Shown piece by piece: positions 1-7,514 of a stretch of 24,570 nucleotides of DNA (position 1 is its first letter; each line of letters opens with the position of its first letter). Both the position numbers and the translations under genes were made by a program. The DNA is from a virus. The stretch spans positions 1 to 24,570 of IMG/VR virus record IMGVR_UViG_3300048032_000289, one strand, 5' to 3'. The notes below the pieces were generated by a model. That model made no database searches. It worked only from the letters and a program-made list of their open reading frames with translations, and was not told the origin of the DNA.

Positions 1-792
1 TACATTGCCACGCAGTTTAAACCCATGGTCGCAAAAGTGTTTTATGAAATGACTTCTGCGAAAAGAGTTCTTGATACATCAATGGGTTGGGGAGATAGAC
101 TTGCTGGTTTCTTTGGGTCTAATGCAACACATTATATTGGATGTGATCCAAATCCAAATACTTTTGCAATCTATAAAATACAGGCAGAAGAATATTCTAA
201 ATTGATTGGTAATAAGTATACCATCACAGAGAAAGAAGATTATTTTGCATTGTATGGTGATAAAAAATCATGTGTATTTTATCGTAGTGGTGCAGAGAAT
301 TTACCATGGGATGAAATAACAGATATTGATTGTGCATTTACATCACCACCATATTTTTCTACAGAAAGATATAATGAAGGTGGTGAACATTCCGAAGATC
401 AATCTTGGTCTAAGTTTAATGAATACAATGCATGGAGAGATGAATTTTACTTACCAGTTTCTACAAATTCATATAATTCATTACGTGAAGGTGGACATAT
501 GATGGTTAATATCATGGATCCGAAAATCAAAGGTAAAAGATATTATTCTGGTGATGAATTGGTCGACGAATTAAAAGATTCGTTTTTAGGACAAATTGGT
601 ATGCGAATCATGCAACGTCCACAGGGTAAAGCTGTCTTTTCTGATGAAAATGGTGACTTTGACAAAGAAAAAATGAATAATTTTATGAATAAACTTTACA
701 TGGAAAATGTGTGGACTTTTCGTAAGGGAAACAATGACTTAGACCTGTTTAGACACAAGAGAGTTGTAAGTTTGGATAGTTTCTTTTCATAA
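1..792 (+). CDS. DNA methyltransferase (N4-cytosine/N6-adenine type), 5' end missing
   Basis: Predicted SAM-dependent DNA methyltransferase that would modify phage or host DNA. The reading frame is open from base 1, with eight codons before the first ATG at 25 and no ribosome binding site there, so the gene most likely starts left of the window. Visible motifs, numbered from that ATG, are a SAM-binding motif I (LDTSMGWGDRLAGF, residues 16-29), an acidic DPNPNT segment (41-46) and the catalytic motif IV TSPPYF (106-111). The (S/T)PP(Y/F) form is commonest in N4-cytosine enzymes, but N6-adenine enzymes cannot be excluded. The target sequence cannot be read. The protein ends in SLDSFFS, almost the same as the end of the DNA polymerase in this window (TLDSFFN), which suggests clamp binding. 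The family call is firm; the specificity is unknown. Confidence 0.8.
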   Translation, partial: YIATQFKPMVAKVFYEMTSAKRVLDTSMGWGDRLAGFFGSNATHYIGCDPNPNTFAIYKIQAEEYSKLIGNKYTITEKEDYFALYGDKKSCVFYRSGAENLPWDEITDIDCAFTSPPYFSTERYNEGGEHSEDQSWSKFNEYNAWRDEFYLPVSTNSYNSLREGGHMMVNIMDPKIKGKRYYSGDELVDELKDSFLGQIGMRIMQRPQGKAVFSDENGDFDKEKMNNFMNKLYMENVWTFRKGNNDLDLFRHKRVVSLDSFFS

Positions 793-796
793 TTGC

Positions 797-825
797 TTGA
801 CATTACCATCGTAATACTGTATTCT
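797..825 (+). promoter_or_regulatory. sigma70-like promoter upstream of the VWA gene
   Basis: TTGACA at 797-802, a 17-bp spacer and TATTCT (4/6 to TATAAT) at 820-825. It lies in the 63-base gap between the methyltransferase and the VWA gene. The core GCTTGACATT is repeated exactly at 3103 and 9735. The call is by consensus only. Confidence 0.6.
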
Positions 826-855
826 TCTAGTATAAGTTGATTCGAAGGAGTAAAA

Positions 856-3090
856 ATGTCTAAGGTATTCCATACAAAAGAGTCAAAGTCTCTTCTCGCA
901 AAACTCATGTCCGAAGAAAATATTACGGTTCGTCATGAGAAAATCGAGACTGCATACTTTGATGTCAAAAATCGTGTACTCGCATTGCCTATCTGGCAAG
1001 ATATGAGTAATGATCTATACGACCTTTTGGTTGGTCACGAGGTAGGACACGCTCTATACACTCCAGAAGAAGGTTTGTTGGAGGCAGTTGCTCGTTCAAA
1101 TCAATCATTTGTTAATGTTATTGAGGATGCTCGTATTGAAAAACTCATGAAACGTAAGTTTGCTGGGTTGCGTACCTCTTTCATCAAAGGATATCAAGAT
1201 TTAGAAGAACGTAATTTCTTTGAGATGAATGGTGTTTCTCCCGATAAAGTTGCCTTTATTGACCGTATCAACTATTTCTTTAAAACTGTAACTGCAAACC
1301 AACTACTCGCTCGGGATTGGTTTTCTGACGAAGAAATGGTTTGGGTAGACCGCATTTCTGCCGCAGAAACATTTCAAGAAGTTGATGATATTGCTGCAGA
1401 TTTGTTTGCATATCTAAAAGAGAAACAAGAAAATCAACAGGAACAAGAACAGGAACAGCAGAGTCAATCTTCATCTGATGGTGAACAAGATAACAATTCT
1501 GAACAGTCTATGCCTTCACAAGGTAGTGAAGATCAACAGAATGATACTGACGGTTCTGGTGATGCAGATAGTGATGATGCATCAGAAGAAGATGGAGAAG
1601 ATGAAACTAGTAACAAAAAAACTGAATCTAAAGAAGATACTGATGAATCTGAGGAAGAAGAAAAAAGTGAAAAGTCTGGTCAAAAAGAAGTAGACGAAAA
1701 GCTTCAATCACAAAGTGAACAAGATGGTTCTATACTAGGTGGTAAAGAAGGTGGTACTGGTGGTACTGCGATTGATGAACTCAAATCAAATACTGATGAT
1801 GCAATGTCTCGTAATTCGCAAAACCTAGTTGATAGAAATGCTCGTGAAATTACTTATGTCAATAAAGTTAACAATGATGTTTTCAATCGCCATGTTAACG
1901 ATTGGACAGTTGTTGTTGGTGAATTGGAATCTCAAATAGGTACAGTATCTGATATGATGCCGGATTTCAACTCTGATAACAAAAATGCAATTTCTTACTT
2001 AGTAAAAGAATTTGAAATGAAGAAGTCTGCTGATGCTCATGCTCGGTCTATGACTGCAAACTCTGGACAAATTAATGCGAGTAAATTGTGGAGTTATCAG
2101 ATTAATGAAGATATCTTTAAAAAGAAAACAGTTTTACCTGATGGTAAAAATCATGGTATGATTATGTTTGTTGATTGGTCGGGTTCTATGCATGGTAGTC
2201 TTTATTCTACAGTGCGCCAGACTGTGACACTTGCAATGTTTTGTCGCCGTGTTGGTATTCCGTTTGAAGTTTATGGTTTTAATGATAATGGACGCAATGG
2301 TAACACAGACCAAATTGATAATAACAATGTTGGGGATATTATTATTGATAAAAGTTTAAATCTTCGTAATTATATTTCACATCGTATGAATGCTAATCAA
2401 TTCAAAACTGCCTGTAACTTGATTTTGAATGTTGCACACAAAATTGATAACGACTACTGGAGTCAGACGTTTGTAAAAGATGGATTGTCTGGAACTCCTT
2501 TGAATGCCGCACTATGGTGTGCAGACGAAATCATCTATCGTTTTCGCCGTGAAAATGGTTTGCAAAAAGTAAACCTAGTTGTACTTACTGATGGTGAAAA
2601 TGGTGGTTGGGATCAATATGTACAAGACTACGGTAGTGCAAAACATGTAACATCATTCATGACATATCGCCGTACTAAAGTTGTTATGACCGATAAACAA
2701 ACCAATAAAGTTTTCACAAATAATGACGAAGATAGTACAAATTTCATTCTGCGTTTCCTACGTGAAAAACATAACATTAACGCAATTGGGTTTTATCTTG
2801 TTGGTTCTCGCCGTAGTGACGCTCGAAATGCAGTACAAAACTATGTTGCAAAAAATTACAATGATGTAACACCATTGGTTCGTCAACTTCGGAAGGATAA
2901 TTTTCTTGTTAGTAAATCTACTGGTTATAATGAATATTATATTGTTAACGCAGTTGATGCAAAATCAACTGAACTTGAAGTTAATTCAGATATGACAAAA
3001 GGTCGGATTGCAAAAGCATTCGCCGCCCATAGTTCATCAAAGAAATCTAATCGCCAACTTTTGAATAAATTTGTCGATTTAGTTAAATAA
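856..3090 (+). CDS. CobT-like protein with HExxH zincin motif and VWA domain
   Basis: 744-residue partner of the downstream AAA+ ATPase. The N-terminal part carries HEVGH (61-65), a complete zincin HExxH motif, followed by NVIEDARIEKL (87-97), whose glutamate could be the third zinc ligand. A long Gln/Glu/Ser/Asp-rich linker (about 190-290) follows. The C-terminal part is a von Willebrand A domain with the metal-site motif DWSGS (440-444) and TDGENGG (578-584). CobT of aerobic cobaltochelatase has the same general plan (N-terminal domain, acidic linker, VWA), and similar marine phage genes are often labelled cobT or peptidase. The intact HExxH favours a metalloprotease or a AAA/VWA remodelling machine over cobalt chelation, but the substrate is unknown. 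Start is ATG 856, eight bases after a strong AAGGAG. It has its own promoter. Confidence 0.8.
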   Translation: MSKVFHTKESKSLLAKLMSEENITVRHEKIETAYFDVKNRVLALPIWQDMSNDLYDLLVGHEVGHALYTPEEGLLEAVARSNQSFVNVIEDARIEKLMKRKFAGLRTSFIKGYQDLEERNFFEMNGVSPDKVAFIDRINYFFKTVTANQLLARDWFSDEEMVWVDRISAAETFQEVDDIAADLFAYLKEKQENQQEQEQEQQSQSSSDGEQDNNSEQSMPSQGSEDQQNDTDGSGDADSDDASEEDGEDETSNKKTESKEDTDESEEEEKSEKSGQKEVDEKLQSQSEQDGSILGGKEGGTGGTAIDELKSNTDDAMSRNSQNLVDRNAREITYVNKVNNDVFNRHVNDWTVVVGELESQIGTVSDMMPDFNSDNKNAISYLVKEFEMKKSADAHARSMTANSGQINASKLWSYQINEDIFKKKTVLPDGKNHGMIMFVDWSGSMHGSLYSTVRQTVTLAMFCRRVGIPFEVYGFNDNGRNGNTDQIDNNNVGDIIIDKSLNLRNYISHRMNANQFKTACNLILNVAHKIDNDYWSQTFVKDGLSGTPLNAALWCADEIIYRFRRENGLQKVNLVVLTDGENGGWDQYVQDYGSAKHVTSFMTYRRTKVVMTDKQTNKVFTNNDEDSTNFILRFLREKHNINAIGFYLVGSRRSDARNAVQNYVAKNYNDVTPLVRQLRKDNFLVSKSTGYNEYYIVNAVDAKSTELEVNSDMTKGRIAKAFAAHSSSKKSNRQLLNKFVDLVK

Positions 3091-3104
3091 TTCGCCTAAA
3101 ACGC

Positions 3105-3133
3105 TTGACATTGCCATGTAAATATGGTTCAAT
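3105..3133 (+). promoter_or_regulatory. sigma70-like promoter upstream of the CobS-like ATPase
   Basis: TTGACA at 3105-3110, a 17-bp spacer and TTCAAT (4/6) at 3128-3133. It shares GCTTGACATTNCCAT with the promoter at 797. It lies in the 92-base gap before the ATPase start at 3183, so the ATPase can be expressed separately from the VWA protein. Confidence 0.55.
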
Positions 3134-3182
3134 AGTAAAGTAAGAAGTGAATGATTCTGTGAAACCCTGTAAAGGATATATT

Positions 3183-4331
3183 ATGAAAAACTTAGAAGCC
3201 CGTAAGCAGTTCTGTGAACTTGCAATGGATACTTATGGTACTGATACTTTGTCACGTACTCAAATCAACAATCTCGCTAAGGTACATCAGTTGCCCGACC
3301 CTGCATGGTTGAAGTCTGATAAGTATCGTGTTGCTCGCGGTAAATATCAGATGCCTTCTGATGAAACAACTAACATATCAGCCCCAGTGACAACTGCGCC
3401 TTCTAACAATGTAGTTAACATGCAAGTTGATTTGTCTTATACTGAAAACTTGGTTCCTGCAAAAGACCCCAGTTTTGTAAAGTTTGGTAATTTTGAAGAT
3501 CTCAAAACTATCATTTCATCTAACATGTTTTATCCAGTTTTTATTACTGGTTTGTCTGGTAACGGCAAAACATTCGGTACGCAACAAGCTTGTGCTCAGT
3601 TGAAACGTGAATGTATTGTAGTACCTATTACTGTTGAAACTGATGAGTCGGACCTTCTAGGTGACAAAACTCTGATTGATGGTAATGTTTCTTTTGTGCC
3701 TGGACCTGTTATCCGCGCAATGGAACGTGGTGCAGTTTTGGTATTGGATGAAGTCGATCTTGCATCCAACAAAATTATGTGTTTGCAATCGATTGTTGAT
3801 GGTAAAGGTGTTTACCTCAAGAAAGATAATCGGTTTGTTGAACCTGCGCCTGGATTTACTATTGTCGCAACTGCAAATACAAAAGGTAAAGGTTCTGACG
3901 ATGGACGTTTTGTAGGTACTAACGTTATGAACGAAGCGTTTCTGGAACGTTTCAAGATTACTTTCGAACAAGAATATCCTAATCAAACTGTCGAGAAAAA
4001 AATCTTGACTAAAGTATTGGATACTTTCGGAATGGAAGATGATTCATTCATTATGAACCTGACCGTATGGGCACAAACTATTCGGAAAACTTTCGAAGAT
4101 GGTGGTATTGATGATGTTATCTCTACTCGCCGTTTGGTTCATATCATTGAAACATATGCGATTTTTAAAGACCGTGTAAAGTCAATTGAATTGTGTACTA
4201 ATCGTTTTGATGATGATACAAAATCATCTTTCGTAGACCTTTATCAGAAAATTTCTGATGATGGTGTATCAACAGAAGAAGTTACTGGTGTTGACCTAGA
4301 CAAAGCCGATGGTGAAGAAATCCCATTTTAA
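3183..4331 (+). CDS. cobS: MoxR/CobS-type AAA+ ATPase
   Basis: 382-residue AAA+ ATPase, the expected motor for the VWA protein just upstream (compare CobS-CobT and MoxR-VWA pairs). Motifs in order are Walker A GLSGNGKT, Walker B VLVLDEVD, the sensor-1 segment IVATANT, an arginine-finger-like LERF and the sensor-2-like STRRL. The N-terminal 100 residues are family-specific and precede a Thr/Pro-rich linker. The start chosen is ATG 3183, preceded by AAAGGA at 3170-3175; an in-frame GTG at 3147 has no good ribosome binding site. T4-like cyanophages carry such genes under the name cobS. Cobalamin synthesis is not shown by anything in this window, since no chelatase large subunit (CobN) is present, so the symbol denotes family resemblance only. 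Confidence 0.82.
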   Translation: MKNLEARKQFCELAMDTYGTDTLSRTQINNLAKVHQLPDPAWLKSDKYRVARGKYQMPSDETTNISAPVTTAPSNNVVNMQVDLSYTENLVPAKDPSFVKFGNFEDLKTIISSNMFYPVFITGLSGNGKTFGTQQACAQLKRECIVVPITVETDESDLLGDKTLIDGNVSFVPGPVIRAMERGAVLVLDEVDLASNKIMCLQSIVDGKGVYLKKDNRFVEPAPGFTIVATANTKGKGSDDGRFVGTNVMNEAFLERFKITFEQEYPNQTVEKKILTKVLDTFGMEDDSFIMNLTVWAQTIRKTFEDGGIDDVISTRRLVHIIETYAIFKDRVKSIELCTNRFDDDTKSSFVDLYQKISDDGVSTEEVTGVDLDKADGEEIPF

Positions 4332-4341
4332 GGAGTAAGAA

Positions 4342-4638
4342 TTGATAGACTACAAATTTAATGAAGATGTGCTGCTGGATGAAATCCGGCAGTATATCGA
4401 TAACACTTATAAAGGCCACTATTCAAAAACCACTTACCAATCGACCGAAGTTATTATGGGTCGAGGCCATGGTGAGGGTTTTTGTATGGGCAATATTGAC
4501 AAGTATTCTAATCGTTATGGAAAAAAAGGTGATGAAGATGATTGGAGAAAAGACTTGATTAAAATAGTTCACTATGGTATACTAGCACTATACAATCACG
4601 ATATAACTTATGGAGACAATGAAAATGAAAATCAGTGA
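4342..4638 (+). CDS. DUF3310-like small phage protein, TTG start
   Basis: 98-residue protein. The segment GFCMGNIDKYSNRYGKKG, followed by a W-x-KDLIKIVHYGILALYNHD helix, resembles the core of the DUF3310 phage family (G-N-x-x-KY-x-x-R-x-GKKG, then a conserved DL-K-hYhL helix). The biochemical role of that family is unclear. The start is TTG at 4342, supported by a strong AAGGAG at 4330-4335 six bases upstream; no ATG precedes the conserved region. Its 3' end overlaps the sliding-clamp start by 14 bases and contains a candidate promoter for the clamp operon. The family assignment rests on motif recall only. Confidence 0.65.
   Translation: MIDYKFNEDVLLDEIRQYIDNTYKGHYSKTTYQSTEVIMGRGHGEGFCMGNIDKYSNRYGKKGDEDDWRKDLIKIVHYGILALYNHDITYGDNENENQ
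4555..4583 (+). promoter_or_regulatory. possible sigma70-like promoter for the clamp operon, inside the preceding gene
   Basis: TTGATT (4/6) at 4555-4560, a 17-bp spacer and TATACT (5/6) at 4578-4583, with TGG directly before the -10 (the extended -10 form TGn). It lies inside the 3' end of the DUF3310-like gene, 42 bases before the gp45 ATG. The -35 is weaker than at the intergenic promoters. Confidence 0.42.
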
Positions 4639-5320
4639 ATCGACCCAACTAGTTTTGCGAAATTTCGCAAACATCAATCAATCGCTTTTGTTAAAGCCAG
4701 GAAACAGAATTAGTACAATGTCTGTTATGAGAAACATTCTTGCATCGGCAGATGTAGAAGAAACGTTTCCAGTAGAGTTTGGTATTTACGATTTACCTAG
4801 ATTCTTGGGTAACTTGTCTATATATCCAGAGTTGGAATTTAATGATAAGTATGTACTTATGTCAAACGGATCAAAAACATATAAATTTATGGCATCAGAT
4901 CCATCTATCATTGTACATCCAACAACAACATTTGCGATGGATGATTCAGAACATAATGCACCAGATGCAAAAGAGGCCCCAGAGTATGATATTGATGTCA
5001 CTCTTACTGGACCTGCTTTGTCAACTATTGCAAAAGTTGCGTCAATAAACTCTTTACCAGATTATGCATTGATGACCGAGGATGGTGTAATTAACTTTGT
5101 TGCTCTGGATAAAAAATCTGATACATCTGATCTTGCGAAAGAACCTGTTGGTAAATCTGATGCAGATTTTAAAATGTTTTTCCGCGCTGAAAACTTGAAA
5201 CTTGTAGAGGGTGATTACAATGTACGTGTATCACGCCATAAGATTTCTACTTTCCGCCATCAAACAAAGGCCCTGCAATATTGGGTAACTCTTGAACAGG
5301 ATTCGGAGTACAATGGGTAA
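4625..5320 (+). CDS. 45: DNA polymerase sliding clamp gp45
   Basis: 231-residue processivity clamp; T4 gp45 is 228. As a trimeric ring it tethers the replicase and, in T4, also activates late transcription. The N-terminus MKISESTQLVLRNFANIN matches the T4 pattern (MKLSKDTTALLKNFATIN), and the IYDLPRFLGNLS segment matches the T4 IYDLNGFLGILS segment. The start chosen is ATG 4625: GGAG at 4612-4615 is nine bases upstream, whereas the in-frame ATGs at 4610 and 4619 overlap that site or lie too close to it. Its stop overlaps the gp44 start as TAATG, which suggests coupled translation of clamp and loader. Confidence 0.92.
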   Translation: MKISESTQLVLRNFANINQSLLLKPGNRISTMSVMRNILASADVEETFPVEFGIYDLPRFLGNLSIYPELEFNDKYVLMSNGSKTYKFMASDPSIIVHPTTTFAMDDSEHNAPDAKEAPEYDIDVTLTGPALSTIAKVASINSLPDYALMTEDGVINFVALDKKSDTSDLAKEPVGKSDADFKMFFRAENLKLVEGDYNVRVSRHKISTFRHQTKALQYWVTLEQDSEYNG

Positions 5321-6258
5321 TGAAAGAACAATTCCTATGGGTCGAGAAATATCGGCCACAATCTATTGATGATTGTATTCTGCCAGAAGAATTAAAAGAT
5401 ACATTCAAAGAGTTTGTGGATAATAAAGACTTGCCTAACCTGTTATTGACAGGTGGGCCCGGCGTAGGTAAAACTACAGTTGCAAAGGCTCTGTGTCTAG
5501 AAATGGGCATGGATCATCTTCTAATAAATGGTTCGGAGGAGGGTGGTATTGATACCCTCCGAAATACTATTAGAAATTACGCATCCACTGTGAGTTTTTC
5601 GAGTCAGGGTAAAGTTGTGATTCTAGATGAGGCGGATTATCTTAATCCACAGTCTACACAGCCTGCATTGCGTGGTTTCATTGAAGAATTTGCAGGCAAC
5701 TGTAGATTTATTTTGACTTGTAATTTCAAAAACCGCATAATCGAACCGTTGCACTCACGATGTTCTGTAATTGAATTTAAAATAAAAAAATCTGATAAAC
5801 CCAGACTTGCTGCAAGTTTTGGTAAAAGGGTTTGTGGTATTTTGGATGATGAGAACATTAAATACCAAAAAAGTGTAGTTGGTCAGGTAATGATGAAATA
5901 CTTTCCTGATTGGAGAAGGGTATTAAACGAACTACAACGTTATTCTGTTGGTGGTACAATTGATTCTGGTATTTTTGAAAATCTTGGTGAGATATCTTTA
6001 GACAGTCTGGCAAATTCACTCAAAAATAGAGACTTTACTGAAATGCGTAAATGGGTTGCAGAAAACTCTGACAACGACCCAAATCAACTTTTTAGAAAGA
6101 TTTATGATGGCATGTATGACTACCTTGAACCAAATTCGATTCCAGATGCAGTACTTATTATTGCACAATATCAATATCAATCTGGATTTGTTGCAAATAC
6201 TGATATTAATCTTGTTGCATGTCTTACAGAGATGATGGTTAGTTGTCAGTGGAAATAA
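5320..6258 (+). CDS. 44: sliding clamp loader large subunit gp44
   Basis: 312-residue AAA+ clamp-loader ATPase; T4 gp44 is 319. With gp62 it opens gp45 and places it on primer-template junctions. Seen are the N-terminal LWVEKYRP motif (6-13), Walker A GGPGVGKT (45-52), Walker B VVILDEAD (99-106), sensor-1 LTCNF (132-136) and the arginine-finger SRC motif (146-148). The order 45-44-(insert)-62-regA matches T4 apart from one extra gene. The start is ATG 5320, one base inside the gp45 stop. A strong inverted repeat at 5532-5563 lies within the coding sequence. Confidence 0.94.
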   Translation: MKEQFLWVEKYRPQSIDDCILPEELKDTFKEFVDNKDLPNLLLTGGPGVGKTTVAKALCLEMGMDHLLINGSEEGGIDTLRNTIRNYASTVSFSSQGKVVILDEADYLNPQSTQPALRGFIEEFAGNCRFILTCNFKNRIIEPLHSRCSVIEFKIKKSDKPRLAASFGKRVCGILDDENIKYQKSVVGQVMMKYFPDWRRVLNELQRYSVGGTIDSGIFENLGEISLDSLANSLKNRDFTEMRKWVAENSDNDPNQLFRKIYDGMYDYLEPNSIPDAVLIIAQYQYQSGFVANTDINLVACLTEMMVSCQWK

Positions 6259-6261
6259 CAA

Positions 6262-6726
6262 ATGTCAAAAAAACATTTCAAAAAACTTCTTAAAAATGTA
6301 GATTTTTCTGCAAACTATGGCGCAGCCGGAGGGAGAACTTTTACTCTACTGCGCGATGCTGGATACACTGAAAACCAAATTTCTAATAAATTTAATGGTC
6401 ACGATAATAGTATCAGCTGGGAAGATTTGAGAGATATTTTTGAATTTCAAAATAGATTGTGTTATTATCTTTCTTGGAAAATAGATTTAGATGAATTGTA
6501 TGTACCATATTCTCCCTTTGCCCCTTCGGTAGATAGAATTGATAATTCTAAAGGATATGATTTAGATAATATTGTTATATGTACTAGATTTGCAAACTTG
6601 GGAATGAGTGCATACAACCATCCTAATTTCAGAGAAAGATTGCAGTATGAAATGGATAATAGAGAAAACATATTTGTTGAAAGATACAAAAAGCAACCAA
6701 AGTTTGGATTGGACAATTTTTTATGA
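6262..6726 (+). CDS. HNH-like endonuclease domain protein between gp44 and gp62
   Basis: 154-residue protein with the segment PSVDRIDNSKGYDLDNIVIC (about 89-108), characteristic of a class of phage HNH nucleases (S-x-DRID-x-x-KGY-x-x-x-N-I). It is preceded by FQNRLCYYLSWKID, the position where these proteins usually have QNGxCxxTG. The first-histidine position is taken by Asp-Arg, as in that subclass, and the usual downstream CN pair is replaced by AN, so catalytic competence is uncertain. It splits the 44-62 pair that is contiguous in T4 and overlaps the gp62 start as ATGA. Its C-terminus, GLDNFL, resembles the gp43 C-terminal LDSFFN. The ribosome binding site is weak (GTGGA), so coupling from gp44 is likely. 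It could be a homing-type or a replication-associated nuclease. Confidence 0.62.
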   Translation: MSKKHFKKLLKNVDFSANYGAAGGRTFTLLRDAGYTENQISNKFNGHDNSISWEDLRDIFEFQNRLCYYLSWKIDLDELYVPYSPFAPSVDRIDNSKGYDLDNIVICTRFANLGMSAYNHPNFRERLQYEMDNRENIFVERYKKQPKFGLDNFL

Positions 6727-7109
6727 GTTATGATTTATTTAAAGACTATATCCCAGCAATATCAAACACTAAATTAGATTTAATGAATAGTGGTGATGAA
6801 CTGTGGGAAAAAAATTATCCAGCATTTATGGTAAATAAAACATTTTCACATTTTCAAGATACAATTTTATATGCACAGGAGATGAATCGACGCCCCCACC
6901 TAGACAATAAGCTTCAGTTTGACTATTTACTAAATACAATTAGACCGATGAAAAGATTTTCAAGATGGCCTAAAAAGATTGCTCATGATGATTTAGAATA
7001 TGTTAAAGAATATTATGGGTATAATGATGTAAGAGCTGAAGAGGCTCTTAGTTTACTTAATGATGAACAAATAAAAATAATAAAACAAAAGTTGAACAAA
7101 GGTGGATAG
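6723..7109 (+). CDS. 62: clamp loader small subunit gp62
   Basis: 128-residue protein, shorter than T4 gp62 (187). Recognisable features are the N-terminal DYIPAISNTKLDLM, then YPAFMVNKTFSHFQDTILYA, a NRRPHLDNKLQFDYLLNTIR segment and KRFSRWPK, the usual conserved blocks of marine T4-like gp62. It forms the non-ATPase subunit of the gp44/62 clamp loader. The start ATG 6723 overlaps the preceding stop (ATGA). It is followed two bases later by regA. Position and motifs agree, so the call is confident despite the short length. Confidence 0.87.
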   Translation: MSYDLFKDYIPAISNTKLDLMNSGDELWEKNYPAFMVNKTFSHFQDTILYAQEMNRRPHLDNKLQFDYLLNTIRPMKRFSRWPKKIAHDDLEYVKEYYGYNDVRAEEALSLLNDEQIKIIKQKLNKGG

Positions 7110-7111
7110 TT

Positions 7112-7507
7112 ATGGGGAATACAGATGTAGAAAGTCTGGTTGAGGTACGCCTCTCAGACCAAGAGGATTTCTTAAAAATTAGAGAAACATTAACACGAAT
7201 TGGTGTTGCCTCTAGAAAAGATCGAAAACTATATCAGTCATGCCATATTTTACATAAACAAGGAAAGTATTACATTGTACACTTCAAAGAATTGTTTAAG
7301 TTGGATGGGAAAGATTCAGATTTTTCCGAAAACGACAGGGCAAGAAGAAATACTATCGTAAACTTACTTAAAGAGTGGGCATTAATTGATGTAGTAAGAG
7401 AAGATGATTACGAGGCTGCACCATTGTCTCAGATAAAAATTTTATCACACAAAGAAAAAGATGGTTGGGAATTAGTTCCTAAGTATAATATTGGAAGAAA
7501 ACGTTAA
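7112..7507 (+). CDS. regA: RegA translational repressor
   Basis: 131-residue homologue of T4 RegA (122 residues), an RNA-binding protein that represses translation of early phage mRNAs by covering their start regions. Conserved blocks are EDFLKIRETLTRIGVAS, LYQSCHILHKQGKYYIVHFKE and the C-terminal WELVPKYNIG, each very close to the T4 protein. It sits directly after gp62, as in T4. The ATG at 7112 follows AAGGTGG at 7098-7104. Its targets here are probably start regions of the replication genes, by analogy with T4; I could not identify a specific operator. Confidence 0.94.
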   Translation: MGNTDVESLVEVRLSDQEDFLKIRETLTRIGVASRKDRKLYQSCHILHKQGKYYIVHFKELFKLDGKDSDFSENDRARRNTIVNLLKEWALIDVVREDDYEAAPLSQIKILSHKEKDGWELVPKYNIGRKR

Positions 7508-7514
7508 ATAATTT

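Noticed and set aside
1426-1730. CAA/GAA-rich repetitive stretch as a possible tandem repeat or frameshift
   Set aside because: The frame stays open and encodes an acidic Gln/Glu/Ser linker between two conserved domains, as expected for CobT-like proteins.
3183-4331. Interpretation as part of a phage cobalamin pathway
   Set aside because: Only ATPase and VWA-type components are present, the VWA protein has a protease motif, and no other cobalamin gene is visible; kept as family resemblance only.
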